A stretch of DNA of 34,616 nucleotides from Methanobacteriota archaeon (GTDB lineage: Archaea; Thermoplasmatota; Poseidoniia; Poseidoniales; Poseidoniaceae). The translations under genes were made by a program, and so were the position numbers. Below, piece after piece: positions 1 to 7,689 of this stretch (the stretch's first letter is position 1; each line of letters opens with the position of its first letter). The notes below the pieces were generated by a model. That model made no database searches, was not told the origin of the DNA, and saw nothing but the letters and a program-made list of their open reading frames with translations. The DNA lies in NCBI GenBank assembly GCA_002722615.1, contig PBMQ01000020.1, forward strand, positions 26,738 to 61,353, read 5' to 3'.

Positions 1-59
1 TGCATGATTGCTGTTCTGGCGCCGTCCTCAATAATTTTGGTTGTGACTACATCAGCCAT
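1..59 (-). CDS. Structural-operon protein, N-terminal fragment (cut by window edge)
   Basis: Only the first 19 codons are visible; the protein begins MADVVTTKIIEDGARTAIM and runs off the left edge. The ATG is preceded at the right distance by GGAGGACAAG, a strong ribosome binding site, so the start is secure. It is the next gene of the late minus-strand operon after the capsid genes, so a head-completion or tail protein is the likely role by position. I do not recognise a domain in so short a piece. Confidence 0.6.
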   Translation of the reverse strand, partial: MADVVTTKIIEDGARTAIM

Positions 60-75
60 CTTGTCCTCCAGATAA

Positions 76-90
76 GGGGGCTATGCCCCC
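76..90 (-). terminator. GC-rich hairpin after the 160-residue protein gene
   Basis: A perfect six-base stem (GGGGGC, loop TAT, GCCCCC) lies just beyond the stop codon of the gene at 97-579. On the minus strand it is followed by TTATCTGG, a poor U-tract, so it may attenuate rather than stop transcription. Its stem resembles those at 641-657, 17548-17562 and 23112-23129. Confidence 0.4.
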
Positions 91-96
91 GTCAAT

Positions 97-579
97 TTAT
101 GATGCGTCTGAAGAACTGGATATGCCAAAAAACTTCAGGACAATGACTGTGTCGCCACCCGGATCGCCAGATAGAACAACCTCTACCTCGTCAGCCGTTG
201 CTGTGGCCGCAGTGGTTGTGCCACCGGACATTCCGAGAACGCCGTTGCAAGGGAAGAATCCCTTGAAGCCTGTAGAGTTGACAGCGGCAGAGATACCATC
301 GACAAAGCCATCTGTGTCTGCGTCAGTGCCAATATCGTTAAGGTTGACGGCATTAGCGGCGGCTGTAGTGACAACAACCGTGACACCCATAGGGAGGAAG
401 TTTGACGGGATACCAATGGCGGCTTCTTTACCTGTCGTCGCACCGTCAGCAACGGTAATCGTCGCCTCGTAGGTGGATAACGTCATAGTGCTGGTAATAG
501 AGCCAGTGGTGGAGTTTTTGGTGATGTCTGAGAACCCGTTTTCAGAACGGACGGGACCGTTGAATGTAGAATTAGCCAT
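97..579 (-). CDS. Putative virion structural protein, 160 residues
   Basis: The product is acidic, rich in Thr, Ala, Ser, Gly and Val, with no long charged helices, a composition typical of beta-rich phage head or decoration proteins. It opens MANSTFNGPVRSENGF and ends in a Ser-rich acidic tail. A GACAGGAGAATC ribosome binding site precedes the ATG. It sits directly after the major capsid gene but is separated from it by a strong terminator, so it may be transcribed partly on its own. No catalytic motif is visible. Assignment as structural rests on composition and on its place among capsid genes, not on a recognised domain; a head-fibre or decoration protein is the best guess. Confidence 0.65.
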   Translation of the reverse strand: MANSTFNGPVRSENGFSDITKNSTTGSITSTMTLSTYEATITVADGATTGKEAAIGIPSNFLPMGVTVVVTTAAANAVNLNDIGTDADTDGFVDGISAAVNSTGFKGFFPCNGVLGMSGGTTTAATATADEVEVVLSGDPGGDTVIVLKFFGISSSSDAS

Positions 580-608
580 GTGATTCTCCTGTCGTGGCTA
601 GTGTCTAA

Positions 609-624
609 TGTTCCATGTGGAACA
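609..624. promoter_or_regulatory. parS-like palindrome
   Basis: The 16-mer TGTTCCATGTGGAACA is an almost perfect inverted repeat lying between the capsid gene terminator and the start of the next gene. It closely resembles bacterial ParB-binding parS sites, differing at the central CG step from the variant TGTTCCACGTGGAACA. It could instead be an operator for a phage regulator or a simple hairpin. Only one copy was noticed in the window. Confidence 0.4.
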
Positions 625-640
625 ATTAGTCAGGGAAAAA

Positions 641-657
641 GGGGGGCAAAGCCCCCC
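641..657 (-). terminator. Rho-independent terminator after the major capsid gene
   Basis: A seven-base GC stem (GGGGGGC, loop AAA, GCCCCCC) begins within seven bases of the capsid stop codon. Read on the minus strand it is followed by TTTTTCCC, giving the classic hairpin plus U-tract. A strong stop after the capsid gene fits the need to make far more capsid protein than downstream products. Confidence 0.8.
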
Positions 658-663
658 GACATT

Positions 664-1572
664 TTAGGAAGTTCCGGGCGAGCCGTAAATTCCGAGTGGA
701 TCAGACACACCGAACGAGTAACGAGCGCGGGCTTTGTAGCGCACGTTTCCTGTGTCGAAGTCTCCGTCCATTGAGGTTTCAAGCGCGGTGCGCTCAAAAT
801 GCTTCATGCCATTCGGTACATCGGTAATCAAGAAGAAGGCATTAGTATCGGTCAAGAAGTGATTGATCGAATATCCTTCTGGGATTGATCCGTTGTTGCG
901 AAGGGCGTTCAGGTCATTGTCAGATGTTCCGACTCGACCCTCAGTCTCAAGCAAGCGAGTTGCTACAAACTGAAGTGCGGGGGGAACGATTAGACGCCGA
1001 GGTCTAGCCGCGATCAGCAGTCCACGCTCATCGGTAAATGCGGCGATGTTAATCACAGCATCTTCCAGTGAGGTTTCATTCAGATCAGCCGCAGTAGCAA
1101 ACGTATTGGAGTTAGTTCCTCCGTTTACCAGCGGGTGAGCCGTGCTGAACAGGGTTACACCATCACCAGAGTTAAAGGTGTTGAACCCGTTGTTGAGAAG
1201 CGCCGCCGCCTTCACTTGCTTGGTATGAGCCATTGCTCTTGCAAGAGACTTTGTGTATCTTGCAGACAGTGAGTCATATAGATTGTCCTCCATTGCTTCT
1301 TCTGTAATACTGAAGCCGAGAGCAATCGTTTCGTGATTATACCTAGCAGTGAACGACTCTTGCGCCGAGTCATAGCTGATGGCCGCGCCTTCAGCTTTAA
1401 CTGGTGCGGCACCGAAGCCGGACAGCTTTACTTCTTCTTCAAACGAACGCTCAGATGATTCAGTTTCGTAAATCATCGTGTGCTCGTCCTCATACCGCTC
1501 ATACTCCATTCCAAACAAAGCGTTCAGACCGGGGAGCAGTTCTTTCAACATTTGTGCGCGTGAAATAGCCAT
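664..1572 (-). CDS. Major capsid protein
   Basis: This 302-residue protein forms the icosahedral head shell. It resembles the Mu gpT-like / HK97-fold major head subunit group: an N-terminal helical arm (AQMLKELLPGLNALFGMEY), a GFSITEEAMEDNLYDSL segment, the characteristic FSTAHPLVNGGTNSNTF loop, and a C-terminal RYSFGVSDPLGIYG region. Its length is normal for a capsid subunit without a separate delta domain; the scaffold function is probably supplied by the protein encoded at 2677-3684. It is followed by a strong terminator and preceded by an AGGAGACTTAGGAA ribosome binding region. Context is decisive: portal, scaffold-like and decoration-like genes lie just upstream in the operon. Exact fold family would need a structure-based comparison. 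Confidence 0.9.
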   Translation of the reverse strand: MAISRAQMLKELLPGLNALFGMEYERYEDEHTMIYETESSERSFEEEVKLSGFGAAPVKAEGAAISYDSAQESFTARYNHETIALGFSITEEAMEDNLYDSLSARYTKSLARAMAHTKQVKAAALLNNGFNTFNSGDGVTLFSTAHPLVNGGTNSNTFATAADLNETSLEDAVINIAAFTDERGLLIAARPRRLIVPPALQFVATRLLETEGRVGTSDNDLNALRNNGSIPEGYSINHFLTDTNAFFLITDVPNGMKHFERTALETSMDGDFDTGNVRYKARARYSFGVSDPLGIYGSPGTS

Positions 1573-1585
1573 TTCCTAAGTCTCC

Positions 1586-2173
1586 TTAAACGCCGAGCTT
1601 GGTTTCGTAGGCATGGCTAAGTGGGAGGTACGTCACAATACAGTCGGTGAAAGCATCACCTACCGTGCTGTTAGGGCCGTCCACGAAGTCCACAATACGA
1701 AGCGGGAGCGTGTTGGTGGTTGCGACAGAGCCACCGTCAAGAGCATTCTTGCTCCTACCGATAGCAGTTGAGCCAGCAGTGCTGACAGCCGAGACGTTGT
1801 TACCCAGACCAGTCTGAGCAATTGCCTCGTCTCCCTGCATCTGGAACAACAGCTTGGGATCATCCACGACATAAGCCATGATGTCACTTGCCGCTGTTGA
1901 GGCAGGGAAGTATTGGTTAAAGGTTAACTGACCAGTACCGGGATCGGTGTAGGAAACGCCGACAAAGATGCCGACAGTGCCTGCCACGACAGCAGTCGTA
2001 ACCGCCGCCTTTTCCAAAGTACCAGCCGCAACCAGCTTGACGAAATCGCCATAAAAGATGTCCGTAGCATAACCACTAGCAATCTTGATATGGCGCACTT
2101 TTCCGGTGAAAGAACCAGAAGCACTAAGAGTGCCTACGGGTTCTGCACCCATCGGAGTAGCCGCTGTAGCCAT
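1586..2173 (-). CDS. Capsid decoration-like structural protein, 195 residues
   Basis: The product is small-residue and beta-rich with phrases such as GDFVKLVAAGTLEKA and GIFVGVSYTDPGTGQLTF. These recall the beta-tulip decoration or head-stabilisation proteins that phages encode directly beside the major capsid gene. It lies immediately upstream of the capsid gene, with only 13 bases between its stop and the capsid start, and begins after a GGAGACTTAAA ribosome binding site. No enzyme motif is present. It has a number of hydrophobic Val/Ala runs but no membrane helix. The structural role is inferred from position and composition; the decoration function is plausible but not proven. Confidence 0.7.
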   Translation of the reverse strand: MATAATPMGAEPVGTLSASGSFTGKVRHIKIASGYATDIFYGDFVKLVAAGTLEKAAVTTAVVAGTVGIFVGVSYTDPGTGQLTFNQYFPASTAASDIMAYVVDDPKLLFQMQGDEAIAQTGLGNNVSAVSTAGSTAIGRSKNALDGGSVATTNTLPLRIVDFVDGPNSTVGDAFTDCIVTYLPLSHAYETKLGV

Positions 2174-2224
2174 TTTAAGTCTCCAAACTTAGATTAAAGG
2201 CCAAAGCTCTCCGGTAAACCGGAG

Positions 2225-2677
2225 TCAACTTCGACCAAAGGTAGTCCGAGTTGACCGCTCAGGATTGAGAACGGGCATTCGGGGATCGTTTTGCTTTAAG
2301 AAGTTGTTATCAACAGACGCCATCTGATTGTTAGCGACATCTTCGTAGTATGCCTTTCTCTTCTCAGCCTCTGCTTCTGGCTGTTTACAGAGTAAAAGAC
2401 CACCTATTTCAATGTTGCCTTTGAATCGGGAATCTATATCAGACATAACCTCAAGCTCTGGATGATCTTCCTGCTTTACAGGCACCCATCCTTCCCTAAA
2501 CTTCTGGGAAACATTCGTAGCATCTGACTGGCCCAATGTGCTGGTGCGTACCCATCTAAACACCCAGCCGTCTTGAGGGGCTGGGGTCGGCAGTACGGAG
2601 GCCGGTATCCACGAATCGCTAGGTCTTGTCTCAACTTCTCTGGACTCTGCGTCCCTTTTAGTGCGCTGTTCTGCCAT
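2225..2677 (-). CDS. Conserved head-operon protein, 150 residues
   Basis: A hydrophilic protein with a central Trp-rich part (GWVFRWVRTSTLGQSDATNV, then FREGWVPVKQEDHPEL) and a basic C-terminus ending RSTRTTFGRS. It lies between the scaffold-like and decoration-like genes; its ATG overlaps the stop of the scaffold gene as TAATG, indicating translational coupling, and GGAGG lies just upstream. I recognise the type as a small conserved protein found beside capsid genes in marine phages, but know no function. A role in head assembly or maturation is inferred from position only. Confidence 0.65.
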   Translation of the reverse strand: MAEQRTKRDAESREVETRPSDSWIPASVLPTPAPQDGWVFRWVRTSTLGQSDATNVSQKFREGWVPVKQEDHPELEVMSDIDSRFKGNIEIGGLLLCKQPEAEAEKRKAYYEDVANNQMASVDNNFLKQNDPRMPVLNPERSTRTTFGRS

Positions 2678-3684
2678 TACTGAGCCTCCTTCATAAGCTG
2701 GTTGGCATACTGTTCAGGGGTTATACCCAGCCTCTTGGCTAGGCTTAGCTGAGTGCGAGTCAGCTTAACCTTGCGTGGCTTTGCACCGTTGTTCCGCGAG
2801 GAAGGCGCTGTGACCACGGGTGGACTTTTGGCAGAGACTTCGTCTTCACCAAAATATTCGGGAAACTTAGACCGCATGGTGCGATCAATTTCCTGAAAAT
2901 ACTCGTCAGAGTTGGGGTCGAAACCCTCATCCCTAACTAACCGCTCGTGGACGCCATACGCCAAAGCGGTCATATCTTTTTCTTGTCCGAACCATTGATT
3001 TTCTTGAGCCCATTTAGCCGCTTTTTCTGTCGGCTGTGGGGGCTCTTGAGGTTGCGGCTGTGGTTGTGGTTGCTGTTGGGCAGGTTGCTGAGGCGCTTGC
3101 ATTTGCGACTGTTGCCACTGCTTCCACTGCTCTCTGTTTTGAGAGAGTTGATTAAACTGCTGATCGGCAGAGCTAAACTCCGCCTGAGCACGGATCATAG
3201 CCTCTTGGGCTTCGACAACCTTATCCGTGTTTCCTTCTTCGTATGCTTGGCGATACTGACCCTTAGCTTGCTCCAGCGCCAAATTAGCTCGCTCTCGAAT
3301 CTGATGAACCAGATACTGCTCGCCCTCTTGGATGATCGCATGATACTTCTTGTTTTCGTCCGCATACTTCTGTGCCACTCGGACAGCTTCTTCCTGCATC
3401 TTTTCAGCGGCTTCGCGTTGCCGACGCTCCTCATGCTGTTGATAGCGGAGCTTGTTGATGCGTTTCTTAACCTTGTCGGAGTAACCCTCCAGTTCTTCTT
3501 CTTCACTGGGCTCCTCCTGCTTGGCTTCTTTTGCTGGAGGCCGTCTATCCTCCGGTGGTCGGTCATCTACAACCTCAACGTCTACGTCTTCAACAGGTAC
3601 TCCCTTGTCGTCAAACGTCGTCTTGACACCAAAAAACTTGTCCTCTGAGGACATGGTCTGCTCGTCTATCTGCTCTTCGCTCAT
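2677..3684 (-). CDS. Putative capsid scaffolding protein
   Basis: This 335-residue protein has the make-up of a scaffold: a strongly acidic N-terminal third (ED-rich, residues 1-75), a long charged coiled coil from about residue 75 to 190, a Gln/Pro-rich stretch near 190-220 with repeated QPQ units, and a basic C-terminus (KPRKVKLTRTQLSLAKRLGI) of the sort that docks onto capsid subunits. It lies a few genes before the major capsid gene, the usual place for scaffolds. Its start overlaps the end of the co-chaperonin gene as ATGA. There is no protease motif. The call rests on architecture and synteny, since scaffold sequences diverge too quickly for confident recognition. Confidence 0.75.
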   Translation of the reverse strand: MSEEQIDEQTMSSEDKFFGVKTTFDDKGVPVEDVDVEVVDDRPPEDRRPPAKEAKQEEPSEEEELEGYSDKVKKRINKLRYQQHEERRQREAAEKMQEEAVRVAQKYADENKKYHAIIQEGEQYLVHQIRERANLALEQAKGQYRQAYEEGNTDKVVEAQEAMIRAQAEFSSADQQFNQLSQNREQWKQWQQSQMQAPQQPAQQQPQPQPQPQEPPQPTEKAAKWAQENQWFGQEKDMTALAYGVHERLVRDEGFDPNSDEYFQEIDRTMRSKFPEYFGEDEVSAKSPPVVTAPSSRNNGAKPRKVKLTRTQLSLAKRLGITPEQYANQLMKEAQ

Positions 3685-4037
3685 ACCTTCACTATCCCCC
3701 TCGGGTCTTCAACTACTGCTTCAACGCTGTCGTCATTGATCAGGCGAAACTCTTTGCCATGAACTTTAAATCGCGTCCCGCTATATGAGCGCATCAGCAC
3801 CCAATCTCCTTCTTCACACCACGGGCCGCTAGGAAAACGGGTTTTATCCCCGTAAGCGTCTGCGCCCATCTTCAGTACAAAACCGCAAACAGAACCAATT
3901 TCCTCTACTTGCATGGTTTCTCGTGCTTTTAGGATGCCCCCCTCCGTCATTTCTTCGGGTTCGGGGAGAGCGATGAGTAATTTGTAACCTTTAGGCTCAG
4001 GTAACTGCTTTGCAGTCTGAGTGTCTTCTTCAGTCAT
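3681..4037 (-). CDS. GroES-like co-chaperonin (Cpn10 fold)
   Basis: The 118-residue product matches the Cpn10 pattern: an N-terminal strand PKGYKLLIALPEPEE, a mobile-loop-like TEGGILKARET, a central EIGSVCGFVLKMG strand, EGDWVLMRSYSGTRFKV, and the terminal HGKEFRLINDDSVEAVVED seen in GroES as GxEYxIxxxxDIxAVV. Phage co-chaperonins such as T4 gp31 replace host GroES on host GroEL so that the capsid protein can fold, and the place between portal and capsid genes fits that role. I chose the ATG at 4037 because GGAAGGACATT precedes it; a longer frame to 4079 lacks a good ribosome binding site. No GroEL gene is present, so it must work with the host's. Two cysteines lie in the central part. Confidence 0.8.
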   Translation of the reverse strand: MTEEDTQTAKQLPEPKGYKLLIALPEPEEMTEGGILKARETMQVEEIGSVCGFVLKMGADAYGDKTRFPSGPWCEEGDWVLMRSYSGTRFKVHGKEFRLINDDSVEAVVEDPRGIVKV

Positions 4038-4099
4038 AATGTCCTTCCTGCACCAGAAGTGGGTGTCTGGTGTCACCATGCGTTACTCTGTGTAACGAA

Positions 4100-4300
4100 T
4101 TACTCGCGCTCTATCCTTTCATCTAGGTCTAGTAGCGTGCGCTCTGCGTGGGCAAGGCCTTGAATGATGCCGACATTTCGGGAGTACTCATTCATGTCTT
4201 TACAACCGCCAACGGCGAGGTGATCTGTCACTTCGTTCATCTGGGTGCGGAGTTCAGCCTGTATTGCCTCCAGCAGGTTATTGCTTGCTTTCTTCGTCAT
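4100..4300 (-). CDS. Small helical protein, 66 residues
   Basis: A short, charged, predicted all-helical protein (NNLLEAIQAELRTQMNEVTD, then AHAERTLLDLDERIERE). Its first 23 bases overlap the 3' end of the portal gene, so translation is coupled to it. It sits between portal and co-chaperonin in the head operon. I recognise no domain; small helical proteins at this place in podophage-like genomes are of unknown function. The coding call rests on the overlap, operon position and helical regularity. Confidence 0.65.
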   Translation of the reverse strand: MTKKASNNLLEAIQAELRTQMNEVTDHLAVGGCKDMNEYSRNVGIIQGLAHAERTLLDLDERIERE

Positions 4301-6731
4301 CTATGATGTCCTTCACCATATTGAAGCCAGCCTTGAAGCCCTCTATTTCTTGCTGAGAAGCCTCTTTGCTGTCTTGCATCGCAACCTTAGCCGCGATCTT
4401 TGCGCTTTCTAAGCGTTCCTCTTGATCCATCTTCTCCAGATCAATCATGGTTTTGGCTTCAGCTTTTTGTGCATCGACTTGGACTTTTGCCATGTCGGTT
4501 TGCGCCCTAGCCATAGCCTGCTGTTCCTTGAGCGCCAACTCTCGCTGTTGCATCTGAATAACAGGATCTTGCGACTGTTTGGCGTTTTGTTCTGCCTGCT
4601 CCATCATCTTGGCCTTGCCCGTAAGCTGTTCAGCCGCAGGCACTGCCAGTCTGGATATACGCAGTTCAATATCTTCGGGTAGCTTTTCGTCTGGACCGGG
4701 AAGCTCCATTCCCAATTCTTTCTCAATCTTAGACCTGTATAGAAACGCTACATGTTCTGCAATGTGCGCGGCAAAAGCGGCCTCTATGGCCTTTTTGTTG
4801 GGCGCCCGGGCGACCATCTTCATGATCTCTGGGTTTTGCATCGCCGCCATGTGGACTTGGATGTGGGCTTCGTGATCCTGATATATAAACGCCTTGACCG
4901 GCTCTCCGGTGATGATGTTCATATTTTCTGTAATAGGATCAGTTGGCTTAATGTCGTCCTCTGTTGGAACGATTTTGTCTGCGTCCTGAATGCCCAAGAC
5001 ATCTAACATCTGACGGTGAAGCAGTGGCAAGTCATACATCTGGGGTGCCTGAGCCGCCAACTGCAACGCCGCCTGATACTGCATGATCCTTTGAGCCATT
5101 GTGCCTGCGTTAGGATCGCTGACCGGAATAATGTCTACCCGATCATCAAAGTCCATCGGCAGTGCCTGCCCATCCTCATCTTCGTAGGGATAAACCTCTG
5201 GACCGTAGTCCCTGACAAGCTCTGCCAATATCTTTAGTTCTTTGGAGACTGCCGCGTGAACACGAGCCTGTACCGCGCTCATCACCTTCATCTCTCGCTC
5301 TAGAACTGCAAGCGTGGTGCCAACCGGCGCTTCGCCATTGATGTCTGAGGCTTTTACATCCGCCGCTGACGCAAATCGACGCCCCTCCTGAACAATGTCG
5401 CCCAGCAACTGGTAAAGGACGTTGCTCGGCTCCTTGTAAGGCAGGAACGTGATGTTGTCGCGGATTGCACCACCCGGAACGTCTACGTCTCGGAACTCTC
5501 CGGGCATGATGGGAGTGTCATCGCCCTTAATTCTGAGTCCCCGAGATTTCAATCCCCCCGGTAGGTTGGCAAGTGTTCCGGCGTCTACCAGCTGTCTCAG
5601 CAACGATGTTGCCGACTTGGATAGACCACCGATCATATGTACTAGGCCGAAGCCATAAAAGCCCAGACCGGGCAAATACTGGTAGTGAACATAGTGATCC
5701 CGCTTCATCTTCTTGGGGTCACTTTCATACCAGTTTCGTCGAATCGACAGGATTGTTCTTGATGACTTGTCAATGGTAACGACATAAGGCAAAGCAATGC
5801 CCGTGGTCTTGCCTCCGTCCTTGTCCTCAAACCCAATAAGGTCGATATCGACGTGCATCTCAAGCAGGGTATGGCGGTTGTCAAACTCGTAATTGTCCGA
5901 GTCTCCAGTCAGCCGATCATACTTCTGCTGTATCTCTGAAATATCCGGTGATGGAGCAGGCAAGTCTATGTCAGAATAAAACCCGCTTACCTGTAACTTC
6001 CTGATTTCATTGGAAGTTTTCTTCATTACATGCGTAGCACGCTCGCAGGTAGTCAGGTCTGATGCACCATAACTAACAACAAAATCCTCTGCTGGCACAA
6101 ACATGGCACAAGGTCTGCCCATGCTTGGGTCAAAGTACACCTTGCGGAATGCAGAGCCTGCAATCGACAGAGAAAACAACAGCTTCTCTGTCTCCGTTCG
6201 GTATTCCGTCATACGCTGGGTAATCAGGTAGTTGAGGTAGTTCTCAACTCTGTGCGCCTGCTTGGTCTTTTCGTCGTCTATCTTGCCGACGATAGTGGTC
6301 TTTACAGGCCCACTGGCAGGATATATCTCCTGTATCGTTTGTGCTTGAAAGCGGATAACCGCCTCGGACAGCATAGGGTGAAATACCCCGCAGGCTCCTT
6401 CCCACGGCGTAGACCTGTCCTCAAACTTTAGTCCTAACAAGTCAAGACCACGGACATAGGAGTCTTCCCAGTCTGCACGGCTCATCCGGTCAGCATCAAA
6501 CTGGGATACTAGCTCACTAGCAAGACTGTCTAGGTCTCGCTCATCCATGTACTCAGCAAGGTTAGAGCCATGCTCAACGCCCATGAGGGCAGGCATATTG
6601 GGATCAAAATCAATAATCATCCCGCCATCTTCGTCCATCAAGCTGACAGACTCGGGATTCTCGATAACGATCTCTAGCTCTTCTGCGGCCCCAGAAGGGG
6701 CGAAGGGCGTTGCTACGCGGTCAACAGCCAC
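4278..6731 (-). CDS. Portal protein
   Basis: At 817 residues this is a large portal protein. It would form the dodecameric ring at one capsid vertex through which DNA enters and leaves. The N-terminal part has SRADWEDSYVRGLDLLGLKF and the PWEGACGVFHPMLSEAVIRFQAQTI region, typical of large podophage-type portals. A long core follows, then a C-terminal coiled coil from about residue 690 to 800, rich in Gln, Ala, Lys and Met (VIQMQQRELALKEQQAMARA), like the barrel helices of P22-type portals. The start is GTG directly after the TAA of the upstream gene, with AAAGG as a modest ribosome binding site. It lies downstream of the terminase and upstream of scaffold and capsid genes, as expected. Confidence 0.88.
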   Translation of the reverse strand: MAVDRVATPFAPSGAAEELEIVIENPESVSLMDEDGGMIIDFDPNMPALMGVEHGSNLAEYMDERDLDSLASELVSQFDADRMSRADWEDSYVRGLDLLGLKFEDRSTPWEGACGVFHPMLSEAVIRFQAQTIQEIYPASGPVKTTIVGKIDDEKTKQAHRVENYLNYLITQRMTEYRTETEKLLFSLSIAGSAFRKVYFDPSMGRPCAMFVPAEDFVVSYGASDLTTCERATHVMKKTSNEIRKLQVSGFYSDIDLPAPSPDISEIQQKYDRLTGDSDNYEFDNRHTLLEMHVDIDLIGFEDKDGGKTTGIALPYVVTIDKSSRTILSIRRNWYESDPKKMKRDHYVHYQYLPGLGFYGFGLVHMIGGLSKSATSLLRQLVDAGTLANLPGGLKSRGLRIKGDDTPIMPGEFRDVDVPGGAIRDNITFLPYKEPSNVLYQLLGDIVQEGRRFASAADVKASDINGEAPVGTTLAVLEREMKVMSAVQARVHAAVSKELKILAELVRDYGPEVYPYEDEDGQALPMDFDDRVDIIPVSDPNAGTMAQRIMQYQAALQLAAQAPQMYDLPLLHRQMLDVLGIQDADKIVPTEDDIKPTDPITENMNIITGEPVKAFIYQDHEAHIQVHMAAMQNPEIMKMVARAPNKKAIEAAFAAHIAEHVAFLYRSKIEKELGMELPGPDEKLPEDIELRISRLAVPAAEQLTGKAKMMEQAEQNAKQSQDPVIQMQQRELALKEQQAMARAQTDMAKVQVDAQKAEAKTMIDLEKMDQEERLESAKIAAKVAMQDSKEASQQEIEGFKAGFNMVKDIIDDEESKQ

Positions 6732-7013
6732 TTAGCCTTTTCCGCCTCTCTTACCGCCCTTGGTGCTCATCTTGCTCATCACCTTGCCGCCTTTAAAGTA
6801 GCCCTTCGCCATCATCTTGTTGGCTACCTTTGTTTTTCCGCCGCCTGCCATCTTCCCTTGGCCGTCTGCGGCAAAATGCGGCACCTCTTGGCCCTTGTCG
6901 TTCGTGACCATTTTCATCTTGCCGCCTGCCTTCATACCCTTGGGCACCATCTTGCCGCCTGCCTTCATGCCCTTGGGCATCTTGCCGCCTCTACGATTCA
7001 TCTTGTTCTTCAT
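6732..7013 (-). CDS. Lys/Gly-rich basic protein
   Basis: A 93-residue protein with about a quarter lysine and a quarter glycine and almost no acidic residues. It is built of short repeats: MPKGMKAGGKM occurs, followed by VPKGMKAGGKM, with KGYFKGGKV and KGGKRGGKG later. Such composition suggests binding to nucleic acid or to an acidic virion surface. It overlaps the end of the gene before it by 23 bases and ends where the portal GTG begins. I use the ATG at 7013; an in-frame GTG at 7022 would add three residues. Similar short KGGK-type proteins occur next to portal genes in marine phages as far as I know; their role is unknown. Confidence 0.6.
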   Translation of the reverse strand: MKNKMNRRGGKMPKGMKAGGKMVPKGMKAGGKMKMVTNDKGQEVPHFAADGQGKMAGGGKTKVANKMMAKGYFKGGKVMSKMSTKGGKRGGKG

Positions 7014-7689
7014 CGTCCTCACCTGCGTATAAGTTGTCGAATACTCTGTTTACGTCCAGCGTGTAGTCCAAATCCGACTTGGAGTAGTGGATGTGCTGTG
7101 ACGGCCTAAAATCTGGTGCGCCCTCTCCCGTTGACCACCATGCTGGGTGTGTCACCCGTACACGGTTGTTGGGTAGCGCCACAATATTGCCCGTCCACGG
7201 GCCTGCATCCAGAAGCTCCATCACATGGCTCTGCTTGTGTTGAGCAGGGTCATCAGCGATTTCGTTGTCTGTGTAGTCCACCGTGAACATGTACTTAGCA
7301 GGGTAGAACTCCCCGTCTATCTTGGCGATCCAAGGACACGGCGTTGCCCTTTCAAGGACATAAACGCTGTGCTCCCTAGATGAGCAGTCCCACGGCTGAG
7401 CCGCGTAGACCGGCATTGGCTCGGGCCACTCCACAAACGGGGTGTCTCCGACCAAAGCAGTGATAGGCATCCTTGCCCACATCGCGCCTCCGTGGACATT
7501 GGGATCGTCGTTGTCATAGGTTTCAGCGCCGGTAAATATCATCTGAAAGCTGAGACACCGACAAGGCATCGTTGTAACTGCAACCGCCATAGCATGTAGA
7601 AACTCGCCATGGTATTTGTCGTGGTTGTGTGTGTATTCGCGTCTTACCCAGCACTTAAAGTGCGGAATATTGCTTTGTAGGAATGCCAT
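6991..7689 (-). CDS. Conserved packaging-operon protein, 232 residues
   Basis: A globular protein rich in Trp, Tyr, His and Pro, beginning MAFLQSNIPHFKCWVRREYT with a very acidic C-terminus (AGEDDEEQDES). It contains HNHDKYHGEFLHAMAVAV and a TVDYTDNEIADDPAQHKQSH segment but no catalytic motif I can name. It overlaps the hydroxylase gene upstream by 35 bases and the Lys/Gly-rich gene downstream, so all three are probably translated together. It lies between terminase and portal, pointing to a head or portal-related role or a virion-associated function. The acidic tail could pair with the very basic product encoded next; that is conjecture. Confidence 0.65.
   Translation of the reverse strand: MAFLQSNIPHFKCWVRREYTHNHDKYHGEFLHAMAVAVTTMPCRCLSFQMIFTGAETYDNDDPNVHGGAMWARMPITALVGDTPFVEWPEPMPVYAAQPWDCSSREHSVYVLERATPCPWIAKIDGEFYPAKYMFTVDYTDNEIADDPAQHKQSHVMELLDAGPWTGNIVALPNNRVRVTHPAWWSTGEGAPDFRPSQHIHYSKSDLDYTLDVNRVFDNLYAGEDDEEQDES

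Noticed and set aside
2947-3648. Plus-strand frame of 233 residues opposite the scaffold-like gene
   Set aside because: Leu/Arg-rich composition is the mirror of the Gln/Glu-rich coiled coil on the other strand, with no ribosome binding site or neighbour support.
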